This document shows, in pieces, positions 10,743 to 22,101 of a DNA stretch of 64,000 nt. The DNA comes from Adiantum capillus-veneris. Lineage: Eukaryota; Streptophyta; Polypodiopsida; Polypodiales; Pteridaceae. Numbering within the stretch: position 1 is the stretch's first letter; each line of letters opens with the position of its first letter. The stretch is taken from positions 124,951,518-125,015,517 of the forward strand of contig CM043968.1 in NCBI GenBank assembly GCA_014529385.2. The letters are read 5' to 3'. The notes beneath the pieces are model-generated. The model did not search any database, was not told the origin of the DNA, and saw only the letters and a program-made list of their open reading frames with translations. The translations under genes and the position numbers were made by a program.

Positions 10743-13417
10743 TTGATACCATCTTTAGAGATAATATGACCTAAGTATTGAATCTCTTGAAGGAAGAATT
10801 CGCTTTTCTTTTGGTTGAGATAAAGCTTGTTCTCCCTCAATGCTTGAAAAATCACTTGGAGATGCTGCTTATGTTCCTCCAAAGACTTGGAATAGATGAT
10901 GATATCATCAAAGAACACTCCAGTGAATTTTCGATATGGTCTAAAAATTTTCTCCATCAAACGATTGAACGTAGCTGGTGCATTAGTCAAGCCAAAAGGC
11001 ATGACTAGATATTCATAAAGACCAAACGTTGTGCGAAACGCGAAGATATCTTCATCCACTATCCTTATTTGATGATAGCCACTCTTAAGGTCAATCCTAC
11101 TGAAGTAGGTAGAGCCTTGTAGCTTATCAAATAGATCTTCTACCCGAGGTACGGGAAATCTGTTTTTGATAGTGATATGGTGTAGTGCTCGATAGTCCAC
11201 ACACATACGATATGTACCATCTTTCTTTTGCACTAAAAGGACTGGAGAACAAAAGGGAGAGGAACTAGGCCTCACCATCCCTTTGTCTACCAGCTCTTGT
11301 ACTTGCCTCATGATCTCCTCTTGTTGAGCTTGTGAGACTCGATAAGGAGGCTTGTTAGGTGGTGAGCTTCCAGGCAGGAGCTCAATACGATGGTCATCAT
11401 CCCCTCGTTTTGGAGGTAAGTCCATAGGGATATCATCGATGAACACATCTTGGAATCCTTTTAGAAAATTAGACAAGTCTAACTCTTCTTGATTCCTATC
11501 ATTTACATTTGATGAAACATTAGTATCTTTTGGAGACTCTTTGACAAAAATCATGTACGCAGAAACTGAGCTCTTCATTGACTTATTATCAAAAGAAAGA
11601 GGATTTACAAGTGGAATAGTGCGACCACGCTCACTAGCATCTATATACATGTTCTTTCCCCTGTAAGTGAAGTAAATTCTCCTTTCAGGGAACTTCATGT
11701 TGGCAGCCATGCGATCAAACCATGGTGCCCCTAGGATAACATCCTGATGTTGGAGAGGAGAGATGAAGAAGTCTTCTTTGTCGACATAGCTTTGGACATG
11801 AAGCCTCAACTTCCCAATCAAGGGAGTAACGGAGGCTTGTTGTCCCTTGAAAGCTGCATCAGCTGTTACTATATCTCCCATCTCAAAAGCTTGAATGCCC
11901 AACTTGGTGGCCAACTCTATTGATATGACGTTAAGAGTAGAGCCAGGGTCAAACAAGATGAAGGCATCATGCTCTCTTACCTTTCCCCAAGCATAGGAGA
12001 GTGACGATCCTTTGCAATGAGCATCCTCTTTTGGAGATTCGATGGTGGAAGCCCTAGGAGTCTCATTGCGAGTATTCTTCTTGGGGCAAGAACGATAGCC
12101 ATGTCGCTCTCCACACTTGAAACACTTATGGTCCTTGCGAAAAGCTTCAAGCTCTTCAGGAGAGAGTTTGTTTGTACCTTTGTAAACTCCCTTCTCCTTG
12201 GACCGATTGTTGTTGTTGTTGTTGTTGTTGGAAGTACCTTGGGAATTATTTTGAGCATTGGATTTCCCCTTTGCATCATTTTTATCTTTGTTTTCCATGG
12301 GCTTGACATTACGTCTAGCCCCTTGATGGAAATTGATGCGTGAAGCAACCATGGTGTGGTGGATTACTTTGGTAATAGTACCGGGCCGTTGAGAGTTGAT
12401 ATATTCGGCCATCTCTTCAGGTAATCCCGCACAGAATTGCTGTCTTTGCTCGGCAAAGTCTATCTTTTGAAAGACAGTAGCTTTGAGATGTAAATCCCAA
12501 AACTTGTCTACATATTTGTTGATAGACTCATGAGAGAGAAGCTTCAAGCCGCGCCATTCGGTAAGAACTTTATCTTTAGTATCGCTTGGCAGAAATTGCT
12601 TCATGATGGAAACTCGTAGAGTTTTCCATGTCTTTGGGGCTTCTCCATTGCCACGAAGGCTAGCCCACCATTGATGAGATGATTTTTGGAAGTGCATAGC
12701 TACATGACGTAGCTTGGAGGACTCTGTGAAGCCCTCGTCCCCAAAGGCCGCATCAAATTGCTGGATGAAGGCCAACACTTTGTCGGTAGCACCAAAGGTG
12801 CCATCGTAGGTGAGAAAAGAGATACTCTTTCCTCCCTCCTTGAACTTATTTAGCTTTTGTGACCTTCTCCATGCAGGAAATGATTTGCGATGTCCTCCCC
12901 TCTTGTATTCTCTAGAAGAATAGCCATAACTTTCATCGGAAGAGGAGGAAAGTGAAGAAGAAGGAGAAGAGGGTGACCTCTTCCTAGCCCTTTTCTTCCT
13001 TTGTTTCCTCTCTTGCCTTTCAGAGTGATGAGGAGAAGGACTATAGGTTGCTCTTTTCCTCTTGGGAGGAGTAGGCGATCGTCTAGACCGCCTTCTTCGT
13101 GAAGCCACATCTTCAGAAGAACCTAGACTTTCATTGCTTTCTTTCTCTTTGGATTCCTCCTCTCGAATGGGAGAGAGTCTTCTTTTGGGGGTCTCTTTAA
13201 GAGGCCTCCTAAGCTCTCTCTCCTCTTGGAGAGGAAGGGAAATTCCATAGGCACGAAGTTGTTGAGTAAATTCGGCTTGCAAAGTAGGGTTGCCCATAGC
13301 TTGTTGCAACCTAGTCACAAGATAATTCACAAACATGGGAGCATCATCATTAGCACCTTCATGTGCAAAATCAAAGCTATCAATGTTCATTGTAATCCCT
13401 TGATTATTGTCAGCCAT
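10724..13417 (-). CDS. gag-pol: G1 Gag, protease and most of reverse transcriptase
   Basis: First and longest frame, 897 codons, with a good ATG start. Residues 1-70 are an acidic/neutral N-terminus, 75-185 an unusual Arg/Ser-rich region with RRRRSRRSP-like and poly-Ser runs, and 195-375 the Gag core (FQKSSHQWW, ALRxSI region). A poly-Asn run lies near 397-404. A zinc knuckle at 432-444 reads CX2CX3HX4C, one residue shorter than the usual CX2CX4HX4C. The protease active site is FDPGST with Asp at about 490. RT follows, with VDYRALH, MPFGLTNAPATF and the catalytic FFDD. The frame runs off into a stop at 10724 after a one-base loss. The Gag forms the capsid-like particle and the protease releases mature proteins. 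It appears otherwise functional. Confidence 0.92.
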   Translation of the reverse strand: MADNNQGITMNIDSFDFAHEGANDDAPMFVNYLVTRLQQAMGNPTLQAEFTQQLRAYGISLPLQEERELRRPLKETPKRRLSPIREEESKEKESNESLGSSEDVASRRRRSRRSPTPPKRKRATYSPSPHHSERQERKQRKKRARKRSPSSPSSSLSSSSDESYGYSSREYKRGGHRKSFPAWRRSQKLNKFKEGGKSISFLTYDGTFGATDKVLAFIQQFDAAFGDEGFTESSKLRHVAMHFQKSSHQWWASLRGNGEAPKTWKTLRVSIMKQFLPSDTKDKVLTEWRGLKLLSHESINKYVDKFWDLHLKATVFQKIDFAEQRQQFCAGLPEEMAEYINSQRPGTITKVIHHTMVASRINFHQGARRNVKPMENKDKNDAKGKSNAQNNSQGTSNNNNNNNNRSKEKGVYKGTNKLSPEELEAFRKDHKCFKCGERHGYRSCPKKNTRNETPRASTIESPKEDAHCKGSSLSYAWGKVREHDAFILFDPGSTLNVISIELATKLGIQAFEMGDIVTADAAFKGQQASVTPLIGKLRLHVQSYVDKEDFFISPLQHQDVILGAPWFDRMAANMKFPERRIYFTYRGKNMYIDASERGRTIPLVNPLSFDNKSMKSSVSAYMIFVKESPKDTNVSSNVNDRNQEELDLSNFLKGFQDVFIDDIPMDLPPKRGDDDHRIELLPGSSPPNKPPYRVSQAQQEEIMRQVQELVDKGMVRPSSSPFCSPVLLVQKKDGTYRMCVDYRALHHITIKNRFPVPRVEDLFDKLQGSTYFSRIDLKSGYHQIRIVDEDIFAFRTTFGLYEYLVMPFGLTNAPATFNRLMEKIFRPYRKFTGVFFDDIIIYSKSLEEHKQHLQVIFQALRENKLYLNQKKSEFFLQEIQYLGHIISKDGIKWIHQS

Positions 13418-13818
13418 GTTAACAAAATTTTATGTATGTACTTAGTGTATGCTTTGTCAATTCAAAACCTTAGTTGCCACTCCTCTTAGCCTTTGAAAAT
13501 TGGCTCTTAAGTATCTACACCCACGGCTCAAAGTGGTTAATTATAGAGAGTAGAGGAGTAGGTCGAACATAGCAGAGTTGCCAAGGGCTAGCTCCTTTCG
13601 GACTTCTTGTGGCTCAATAATGGTAAAGCCGTAGGCAAGTCTAAAAAGACTCCATTATTAAGTCCAAAGCTCCCGAGGTGTGCACCATCCCCTACATAGT
13701 GGGCTTAACAAAACCGATATTAGATCCCAGTTCCACTTACTCTATTATAATTAACAACATCAACCATTTATAAGCTACTTAAGGACCTCTCTTCTTAAGC
13801 AAGAAAAGAGAAACCAAA

Positions 13819-13830
13819 TGCTCTGATAAC
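13819..13830 (-). other. G1 primer-binding site (candidate)
   Basis: In element orientation the sequence reads TGTTATCAGAGC, one mismatch from TGGTATCAGAGC, the complement of the initiator tRNA-Met 3' end used by many plant LTR elements. It follows a plausible LTR end (CATTACA) by two bases. This is the reason for extending the 5' LTR to 13833. Confidence 0.6.
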
Positions 13831-13832
13831 AA

Positions 13833-15459
13833 TGTAATGTAATTAGCCTATTCAACTTGAGAATAGCGGAAATTAATGAGAATACTTTCGAGAAATAACT
13901 TTGTGAGCATAGCGGGTAGACATAATTGAAGATAGCAACATAATCATAGCAATTAGTTAACTTGGCATAGACAATACTTTTGCAAGAGAGAGAGTTTAGA
14001 GAACATGACAACAGTTGAGGACCGGATTTATGTGGAGCCGGTCCCCCCTCCAATAGGCATTTGTATTATGATTTCTCCCATTAAGAGAGACTTGTTACAA
14101 TACATTCTTTGGGTTCCTTGTGACCTAGGTGATGCAATGAAGATGGAAAGCTTCATGCATCACAATCATGGCATAACATGAACTTGAAGAAAGCTTTAAC
14201 TATCCCAATCCTCAGTCCCAAGACCTCAAACACCTTCGAAGGTGGAGAGAGCTAGCAGGGAATGAGGGTAGGGAAGAGGAAGAAGAAACATTTCGTAGGA
14301 GAAAGAATTAGTTCCTCACTTATCATACTCTTGTTGCTAGCATACATAATAGCATAGTAATGAAGAAGAAGGAGATGGAAAGCTTAAGCATCGAAGCATG
14401 GCTCTTGGTTGGATTTTCACTCCATAGCCAAGAGTGTTGGTGTAGGCTCTCAACCTCTACTTGCTTTGAGAAGGAGAGGGAGCTCTTGCACTTTGCATAG
14501 TACACAATGAGAGTGCTTGTGAGTGTGTGTGGGTGAGTATACCCCTCAAGCAAGCCCCTAGCTAGCTTGGGTCGACCCCCCCTTGTAGCTCATGCTTGAA
14601 GCTCATTGGACCCTCCCATGCCTAGCCAATCACAAGCAAGAGCCATTACAAGCAACATGGGTAGCCTTGGGACAAGTGTCCCCCTTTCCCCTTTGAGAAA
14701 GAGGACTTGATAAATGCAAAATCAATTAGATAATTCAAGTAATTTATCATTGGACCCCTTTGAAGCCTAGCCAATAGGCTTCAAGCAACACATGAAGGTA
14801 ACATGGGTAGGGACCTGACATGTGTCCTTGCTGCCTCTTCAAGCTGGGGCTTCCCTTGTGAGTGTGAGTGTGTGTTCTCTCTCTAATCCCTAGGAAAAGG
14901 GCTCGCCCCCCCTCTTGTAGGGATGCTTTTGACTTTAGGAGCTCAAGCACCTTAGTCATCAAGCATGACAAAGCACTTGGACTAGGGGTTGTTCCCACAA
15001 GCATCTCAGGCAAGCTTCTCAAGGCACCTCAAGTACCTTAATCATGCAGCAAGTCAAGCACCTCAAGCATGGAGCCAGTCAAGCACCTCAAGAATCTTAA
15101 TCAAGCACCGCAAGCATGACAAACACCTCAAGCACCTCAAGCAGGACAAGCACCTCGAGCTTGGGCCGGGTTCCCACCTCAAGCTCAGCCCTAGCTTACC
15201 TAAGGTCAAAGGACTTTTACACACATTTATTGGAGGTCTTCAATGAAGCTAACCCTAAGGTATTATGCTCCATTGGTTAGCCTTGCTCTTTGATAGACCA
15301 TCTCCCTTTTGGGCCCCTTTACCATTGGCCCCGTGTTGAGATAGATCTATAAGCACATATCTATATCTTAACACTTGTTCCCGTTTATTCTCCCACATTA
15401 AGTGATCAATTTAATATGAGAAAATCATTTGGGTTGGTTAGATATTAGATTTTATGACA
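13833..15459 (-). repeat. G1 5' LTR
   Basis: The portion 14534-15459 is directly duplicated at 7339-8273. The portion 13833-14533 has no counterpart on the left but ends, in element orientation, with CATTACA just before the candidate primer-binding site, giving a TG...CA LTR of about 1.6 kb. If that site is a coincidence, the LTR is only 14534-15459. Region 13418-13818 is the leader before gag. Confidence 0.65.
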
Positions 15460-15661
15460 TCAGTTGTTGTGATGGGACATGCAACATCCACAGAAGATCT
15501 TTTACCTTTCTATCCTCCCAACAATAGACTCCGATCCTAGGATTATCATTACCAAGCCGTTTCAAGGGCTTCAAATCAACTTGATCGTATCCCTCGAATT
15601 CTAAAGTTGGTGATCCTTATTTTGTGTCCATATCTGGAATTATGGTATCTACTTCTAAACC

Positions 15662-16066
15662 CTATTCTTCTATCACGTCAGGGTGTTTGACTTGTAAATA
15701 CTGAGTTCCTTTTTGATCCATGTACATTTTTCCTTGTTTGTTTGCCCTAATCTCTTCTTCGAAATCAATGCCATGGTCATCAATGCCAATAGCATACTCT
15801 TTGTTAGAATCTAGGTAAACCTGAGCTCCATGGCGATTAGTCTTATAAAAAGAGAGTATATGCTTATAGCGCATTGTCGTTCCGATTTTCGAGTGAGTCG
15901 AATAGGAAGACATTTCAAATGTCGAATCGGAAAAAGTGTCTGAGACTTCCTCAGGGATAGTGTGCAAGGAATTGCCTTGATTCACGCTTCCTTCGATGGA
16001 TACTCTACTGAAGGTTTCTCCAAGTATGCCCTGATTTCCTAGTACACGACCAGATCTAAGGTTCAT
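15662..16066 (-). pseudogene. gag: E4-left Gag N-terminus
   Basis: Starts MNLRSGRVLG, a start typical of plant Tat/Athila-like Gag, and runs 134 codons. It is clearly homologous to the Gag at 49611-50006 in E4-right, including the shared SLHTIPEEVSD and RYKHILSFYKTNRHGA segments. Unlike E4-right it keeps its frame through the EYAIGIDDHG region. It stops at a TAG where E4-right has TGG (Trp). Homology continues past the stop to about 15460, where G1 interrupts it. Gag would form the particle; this copy is inactive. Confidence 0.85.
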
Positions 16067-16476
16067 AAAGACTTATGAAGCCCTGGATAGAGTACTTACC
16101 TTTGGATTGACTTGTTGTCAATTTCTTCCACTTGACTAGATTGCACTTCTGTCAAGCTATCGATTCCTCGTCTGCAACTTGATTCCTGTACAAATTTGAT
16201 CAAGTTAGCTATTCTACCACAAAGACAGTATAGTTTTTGCTAGCTATTATGATTGTTCTATGTGTACCACTGCAAATCGAGCTAATTTAGTCAACCGTTG
16301 CAATTTTCAAACTCGACTTTGGCAAAAAACAAAGGACTAATCTACAACTCAAAAACTGAGTGAACATGTACCAATTTGGATCCGATTGAACCCAAAATTT
16401 TCCGGTGGCCTTATATTATGTTGGTCTAGCACTGTACAAGTTCAAAAGTTAAAATTGATGTCTATGTGTTGCAGTA

Positions 16477-17057
16477 GTAAATAATCACGATTATTTACTT
16501 TTGTCAGTTTTTTGCACTTTTTGGCTTGATTTGCCAAGTGTACAACCTGTTTAGATCCTTGGGCAAGTTTCAACAAGTTTGGACAAAATCTGTTCAAGTT
16601 TATCAACTGTTTTGTTTCCGTAGACTCTGATTTCAAGAATCTGGCCTAAGTCTCACTTTTGTGATCCAAATTTCACCAAAATTGATTTGTGTGGTCTACT
16701 TGATATGCTTGACCTTGTGGTATGCCCAAATGTGCAAGAATACCAAATTTTGAAGCAGATGTAAATAATCACGATTATTTACTCTAGTTAATGTTTTGTA
16801 AGTTTTTGCCCCAATCTTGACACAAATCTATTAAGCACTTCAACTTAAGGTCTCTAGCCAAGTTTCATCAAGTTTGAGCTATTTTTGGTGAATTTACAGT
16901 AAAGTTTCAGAAAGTCAGTACAAACTTTAGCTTTTTCCCAGTTTTTTGCCAGTTTGTCTTTTGTGCCTTTACAAAAGTTGTTTGTACACATGCAATGAGT
17001 CACTGGTATCAACCTTAGTCAAATTTGACCTGAAAGTAAATAATCACGATTATTTAT
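16477..17057. repeat. Three palindromic motifs in E4-left leader
   Basis: At 16477-16498, 16761-16782 and 17036-17057 there are 22-bp palindromes with arms GTAAATAATC and GATTATTTAC around AC (the third ends ATTTAT). They are 284 and 275 bp apart, and a half copy occurs near 17171. Sequence between them is loosely repetitive (phrases such as CAAGTTT and AAATTTG). See E4-right 48310-49204 for the counterpart. Confidence 0.88.
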
Positions 17058-17446
17058 TTTATACCGAAAATGAATAATTTTTTGCACTTTTTTCATGGAC
17101 AATCTTTCCATGAGTTGTTTTAAGCCTATGAATAAGTCAAAACTTAATTTGGCCTAAAATGTCAAGAAAAAGTAAATAATCTGAGTTTTTGCAAACTCTT
17201 GAAATTTTTACCTCAAAGTGTCCTTGAACTTACCCACTGGTGCATACAACTTTTAAGCATACTCTCCAGTCGGATTGTCTTTTTGTGCTATTTTCTAGCC
17301 GTAGACTTGAAATTTTTCAATTTCAAATATAATTCACAATGATTCTTTTGGAGAGAGCAATGTTCTGAAATCCACCTCAGATCCTACTTGCCCTGCTCCT
17401 AGGTTCTCATGCAATGGGGTTGTGGAAAGTGTCCATAAACATTCGT

Positions 17447-20400
17447 TGTGAGATTCCCAACCAGCCAATACCAAGATCGGGATGGGATCCTTGATAGGTC
17501 TCTAGGCCTGATAAAAATCAGAGTCTCTAAAGAAGAAAAATCCAAGGAATAGACCTTTAACATTGACAATGGCTTGGGCCTATAGCCTTAGAAGAAGACC
17601 TAGTCCTGTCTCGCAGCGGAAACGGGACAATGTATTAAAAGTCCAAAAAACTATTTCCGCCCTATAACTTCCACAAATTGGGCTAAGGTATCCTCAACCA
17701 ACATTTCCTCCCCCCTAACATATGTGAGGGCACAGCCGCTAGTGGACTCTTGTTCCAAGTGAAGATGTTTTCAAAACGTTTTTAGTGTGCGGGGATGGAT
17801 AGTTATCTGACTAATCAGGTCCACCCGTCCATGATTGATAACCTTAGTCAATCCCCACTTACCAACCCGCACTCACACATGATTCTTTTGTTTTCTAATT
17901 ACTATCACATTGTTCTAATACTTAAAATAATAGTTTTTTTAAACTTTTCGTCATAGTAATTCCTTAAAGACAGCATTGAAAGCATTCTTTTAGAAAATAG
18001 ACATCTTTAAACTTAAGACATGGTACTGTCAATCAAAACATTGTCCATAATAACCATGACCAGTACTCTTCTTGTCTAAAGACCACCTAAGGGTGAAAAA
18101 ACGGCACCCATTCCTTATTCACAATCCGGAGTGGATAAACCTCCACCCAAGGTTCCGGGTGCCCATAAACCAAACCAGTTGTCCATACAACCGGGCGGCT
18201 CCCCTAGGATAAAAAAACGGTATCCTAACTTATGTAGAAATATCAAGACATGACACGGAGTAGAAACTCATCGTTCATGGGGGTAACCGACTTATCCATG
18301 GTTGGAAAGCCATTATTATCATCAATTTATACCAAGGAGTTGGAGGTGTCTTGAGACAAGTTGTCTTAAGGATGATCAATCATATCTTTCCTAATTCAAC
18401 CAGTTTTAACCCAAACAATTCTTTTCTACATTATAAACAAATGCACGTTGGAAGTTACATTTCGTTTTTGGTCAATTATTTCTTTTCTGATTCTTACTCA
18501 CTCCTTACGTATGCAATGCTTAAAAGAACTTAAAGTATTTAAAGACTTAATTGAATAATGGAAAACCCACCTGGGACTGATCGACCATCTGTTGCTGTGC
18601 TGGCGCCTCAAGACTCTCTTCCTTAGGCCTACTACTAGGCCTAGCTTCATCGTCGTGCGACTCTCTAGTTCTTTTTAGAGCTCTGCCCTCATCATCAGAT
18701 GTAGGATTTTGGCTCGGGTCCTTTTAGATGCCATAACTTCTTATCCTTATAAAAAGGACGTCTAATCATTAGGTAAATTATCCAAAAGCTAGACTTATCC
18801 TTTGTATCCAATTTTACCCAAATCTAGGTTCAATTTGTAGTTTTAATTGGTAAATTCTTGACCTAGCAATTTCTTATTTTCCTATATAGGCATGATAACT
18901 TTTTCCACAGCTTCCTTAAGGGTTTTTAAAGCTATCCTAAATTTTTAATAATCTTGTATATCTTTTTCCTAATTTTTCCATCGAATTTTAAGCTTGGAAT
19001 CTGCTTATTTTGAGCTTAATATTAATTCTATTTTTTTTCTCTCAAAGATTTCATTTCCTCAATTTTATATCATAGGTTCACACTTACTATAATTTTCCTA
19101 AGAACTTTTGACAACAAAGTGTATTTATTTTAATTAATTTTTTGCTAAAAATAGGACTTTTGGTCAATTATAATTTTCTAAACTCACTAATTAACTATGG
19201 TATAATTATCACAAGTAGATAAGAATGTTTGTGACCTCTGGTAATTATCTTTTTATTTTCCAACTCAATTTTCTAATTTTTATCTTTAATGTTTAGCTAA
19301 AATTGGTTTAATTTGACTTAAATAGATATCTATAATAATTTCCTAACCTTGACATAATTATCACAACCTTTTAATCATGTAATCTAACTCTAATAAATAG
19401 CATGTAATCATATAACATGATTTATTAATTTTTCCCTTTAGTTTTTCTCTAGAATCAGTATAATTTGACTAAACTAAATATCTATACTAAGTTTCTAACC
19501 TTGACATGATTATCACAGCTCTTTTATGATGTAATATAGCTCTCAAAAATAGCACATAATCATCTAACATGATTTACTAATTTTTTTCTTTACTTTTTAG
19601 CTAAAATTAGTATAATTTGACTTAGATACATATTTATACTAATTTTCTAACCTTGACATAATTTTCATGGCCTCTTGATTATGTAATCTAACTCTTATAA
19701 ATAGCATGTAATCATATAACATGATTTACTAATTTCCCCCTTTACTTTTTATCTAAAATTAGTATAATTTGACTCAAATAAATATCTATTCTAATTTTCT
19801 AACCTTGAAATAATTATCACAACCTTTTTATTATGTATTCTAACCCTGATAGATAGCATGTAATCATATAACATGATTTACTTATTTCTCCCTTTAATTT
19901 ATCTTCAAAAATAGGATCTTTTAACTAAGATAATTAGTTTAATTAACTTTATATGGTTAAGCTAATTTTTATAGGTCTCTAATGATGTATTTTAACTCTA
20001 TAAATTATCTCAAAGCTATTTAATCTAATTTGGTTATCTTCCCCTTTAGTTTACCCTAAATAACAGTGTTTTTCAACTAAGATAATTAGCTAAACTAATT
20101 AGCTGTGGTTAAAATAATTGTCACACTTTTCCTAAGATATGTTTAGCTTTAAAAATTATCTCAAAGCTTTTTGGATTAATTTGATCATTTTTCCCTTTAC
20201 TTTTGTCTTAAAAACAATGTAATTCTGCTTAAATAATTACAAAAAATATTCAAAAAATTAGAAGATAATTTTTCTAGCATATTGACAATCTAACACAGCT
20301 TTGATAATTATCTCATCTTAATCTAAGTATTATTAGTATAATTATGATTAATTTATGGTTAAAATGAGTAATTTTAGCCCTAATAGAATATAATAATTAA

Positions 20401-21174
20401 TTAGATTAGTATCCCTAAGCTTAATCTCAATAATCAACAGAGATTAAGAATTAGGAGAGAATTTTAGAGTGTAAGTAAGTTTAATCTTCTTAACTAATTG
20501 AATTAATTAAGAAAATATAAATAGATTAGCATAATTTTGCTAATTAAAAAGGTTTAGTGCTAATTACCGTTGATTAACCAACTAGAGCTTTGCTCTCTAG
20601 TGATTTCCAAGTAGAGATCTCTCTAGGTGAGAGAGAATTTTCCAGGACTCCAAGTTTGATGCAAATTGTGAAGCAAGGGGTCATATTTATAGGTTTTTGG
20701 GTACTCACTGGCTAAATATGGTAGTAACTTGCATCCTAAGGTAGCCCTATAGCTCCACAAGCACCCCCTGCTGCTAAATCTAGTCTGGGAAAGTTCATCA
20801 TTACCCCGCATAGTCTCCCAGATACACATAATTGATTTTCTGCTAGTTTGTTGACTTTTAATGATTAATTTTGAAAATATCTGCAATTTCTAGAACATTA
20901 GGATAAAAATCCTTTAGCAGTAATAATTACCGAAACCATTCAATTTTACTTAACTAATTAAATTCATAGTGTAACGTTTTAGAGCCCGTAACTTTTCCAG
21001 ATTTTATCGGAATTCTGTTCTGAAAAATTCTAACCATAGTAAAGCTCTGGTTATGGTTCCAAAAATACCAATATTTGCCATAGTTGGATCATTCTACAGT
21101 GTTTTCTTAAAAACCAAGTTAATTTGATCAGGCTTTGTACAATTTCTAAGGTTTCAAAAATTGGAAACCTTATA
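17447..21174 (-). repeat. E1 3' LTR
   Basis: In element orientation it begins TATAAGG (TG mutated to TA) and ends AATCTCACA. The part 19829-21174 is shared with 39985-41790. The part 17447-19828 has no partner because the other LTR is truncated. The region 17447-18700 contains no gene. The 5' end in element orientation is preceded by the polypurine-like tract CTTAAGTTTGGGTGAT (21175-21190). Confidence 0.75.
19190..20230. repeat. About 152-bp tandem repeats within E1 LTR
   Basis: AT-rich degenerate repeats. The phrase CTAACCTTGACATAATTATC recurs at about 19342, 19495, 19648 and 19799 (spacing about 152). A related phrase with AAGATAATTAG recurs at 19929 and 20081. The other LTR has the same family at 40091-40850 with more copies of the second type. 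Confidence 0.82.
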
Positions 21175-21194
21175 ATCACCCAAACTTAAGAAAT

Positions 21195-21370
21195 TGAGAT
21201 GTCCTCATCTCAACCGAATTTGGGGAAATCTTTGAAAAGTGATACTTCGTCCTCCCATGTGGCATCTTCAGTGTGGTAATTCCTTCATTTTACTAAATGT
21301 TCTCTGATTACTTTGTTTTGCAGACTTCTTTCCCTAGTATCTAGAATACAATCTGGTTGGAGTTACTTGC
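21195..21370 (-). pseudogene. pol: E1 pol remnant: chromodomain
   Basis: In minus-strand translation, with one stop and one frame change, the segment matches the E3 chromodomain at 32771-32953: DTRERSLQNK, REHLVK, then EDATWEDE. It ends just before the GATGAGGACATCTC sequence that precedes the LTR in both elements. It identifies E1 as a chromovirus related to E3. Sequence from 21371 to 22101 is too decayed to assign. Confidence 0.7.
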
Positions 21371-22101
21371 TAGTCAACTTTTCCCTAATAAAATCTCAGT
21401 GTTGAGCTCATCTTAAAAACCTTTAAAAACCATTTGTATCATTTAAAAAACCAGGTTAAATCAATTCCATAAAAGATCCATATATCCACCTTGTCATCAT
21501 GAACGCGCTCGGTCTAACTCAACATTCAGAGCAATCAGCGTTCAACTAGTATCATGTATTTCTAGCTTTGCCAATCTGAACGCACTCGGCATGTTCTTGC
21601 CATTCTTAGCAATCTGCGTTTGGCACAAGCTTCCACCATTGCATCAGAGGTATCCCCTCTGTGCTCTAACCTGGTTGACCAACAATATGTAAAGGGTTTT
21701 AAGAAGTATCATACCAAGAGTTCTTTTTGGCTTCCTATTAGTCTCATACATTAATACTTTCATATCTAGGTCATTTTTAATGGAAGGCTATCGTGTGCAC
21801 AAAGAATGTGAGTTGGTTTCTTAATAACTATCTCAATCTCAAAATTCAATTTCTTTTCATACTATCGAGAACCTCTGTCTCATTTGCTAGATCAACCCTT
21901 AATTTCTTGATTGAATGCTAATTTAAATTTAGATTCCTTAAGTAATTTTGAAAAAGAAAATAATGTATACCATTATAATATATAAGTAACTCAAAGTTTT
22001 ACATTATCGACTTATAGTGGTTTGCAAAACTGCCTATTGTTGCTGAGTTCTAGGATTGCTAATTGTGGCCAAGCGAGTGGCTCTTTCATCCTCCTCATTC
22101 A

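Larger units (their letters stand above)
7339..15459 (-). mobile_element. Ty3/gypsy chromovirus G1, nearly intact
   Basis: Two similar copies of a long terminal sequence (7339-8273 and 14534-15459) flank a minus-strand gag-pol region with, in order, Gag, zinc knuckle, protease, RT, RNase H, integrase and a C-terminal chromodomain-like segment. The internal frame is free of premature stops and is broken only by two single-base losses (near 10745 and 9072). It is therefore the best preserved element here. The right edge abuts E4-left in the middle of its gag region, so G1 inserted there. The left edge does not continue E4-left, and the 3' LTR is shorter than the 5' LTR, so a deletion probably removed the left junction. 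No target-site duplication can be shown. Confidence 0.9.
15460..17446 (-). mobile_element. E4-left fragment: Tat/Athila-like element, leader and gag start
   Basis: In reverse complement this segment aligns with 47926-50200 of E4-right: the same leader with palindromic motifs, the same gag start and the following gag residues. It is cut on the left by the insertion of G1 and on the right by the insertion of E1. The matching LTR and first part of the leader lie at 41791-43008. The rest of the element (3' gag, pol, 3' LTR) is missing from the window. Confidence 0.85.

Noticed and set aside
7331-15465. Target-site duplication around G1
   Set aside because: Bases before 7339 (AGCTA) and after 15459 (TCAGT) do not match.
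16477-17057. CRISPR-like array from the spaced palindromes
   Set aside because: Spacing is about 280 bp with degenerate sequence between, there are no cas genes, and the context is a plant retroelement leader.
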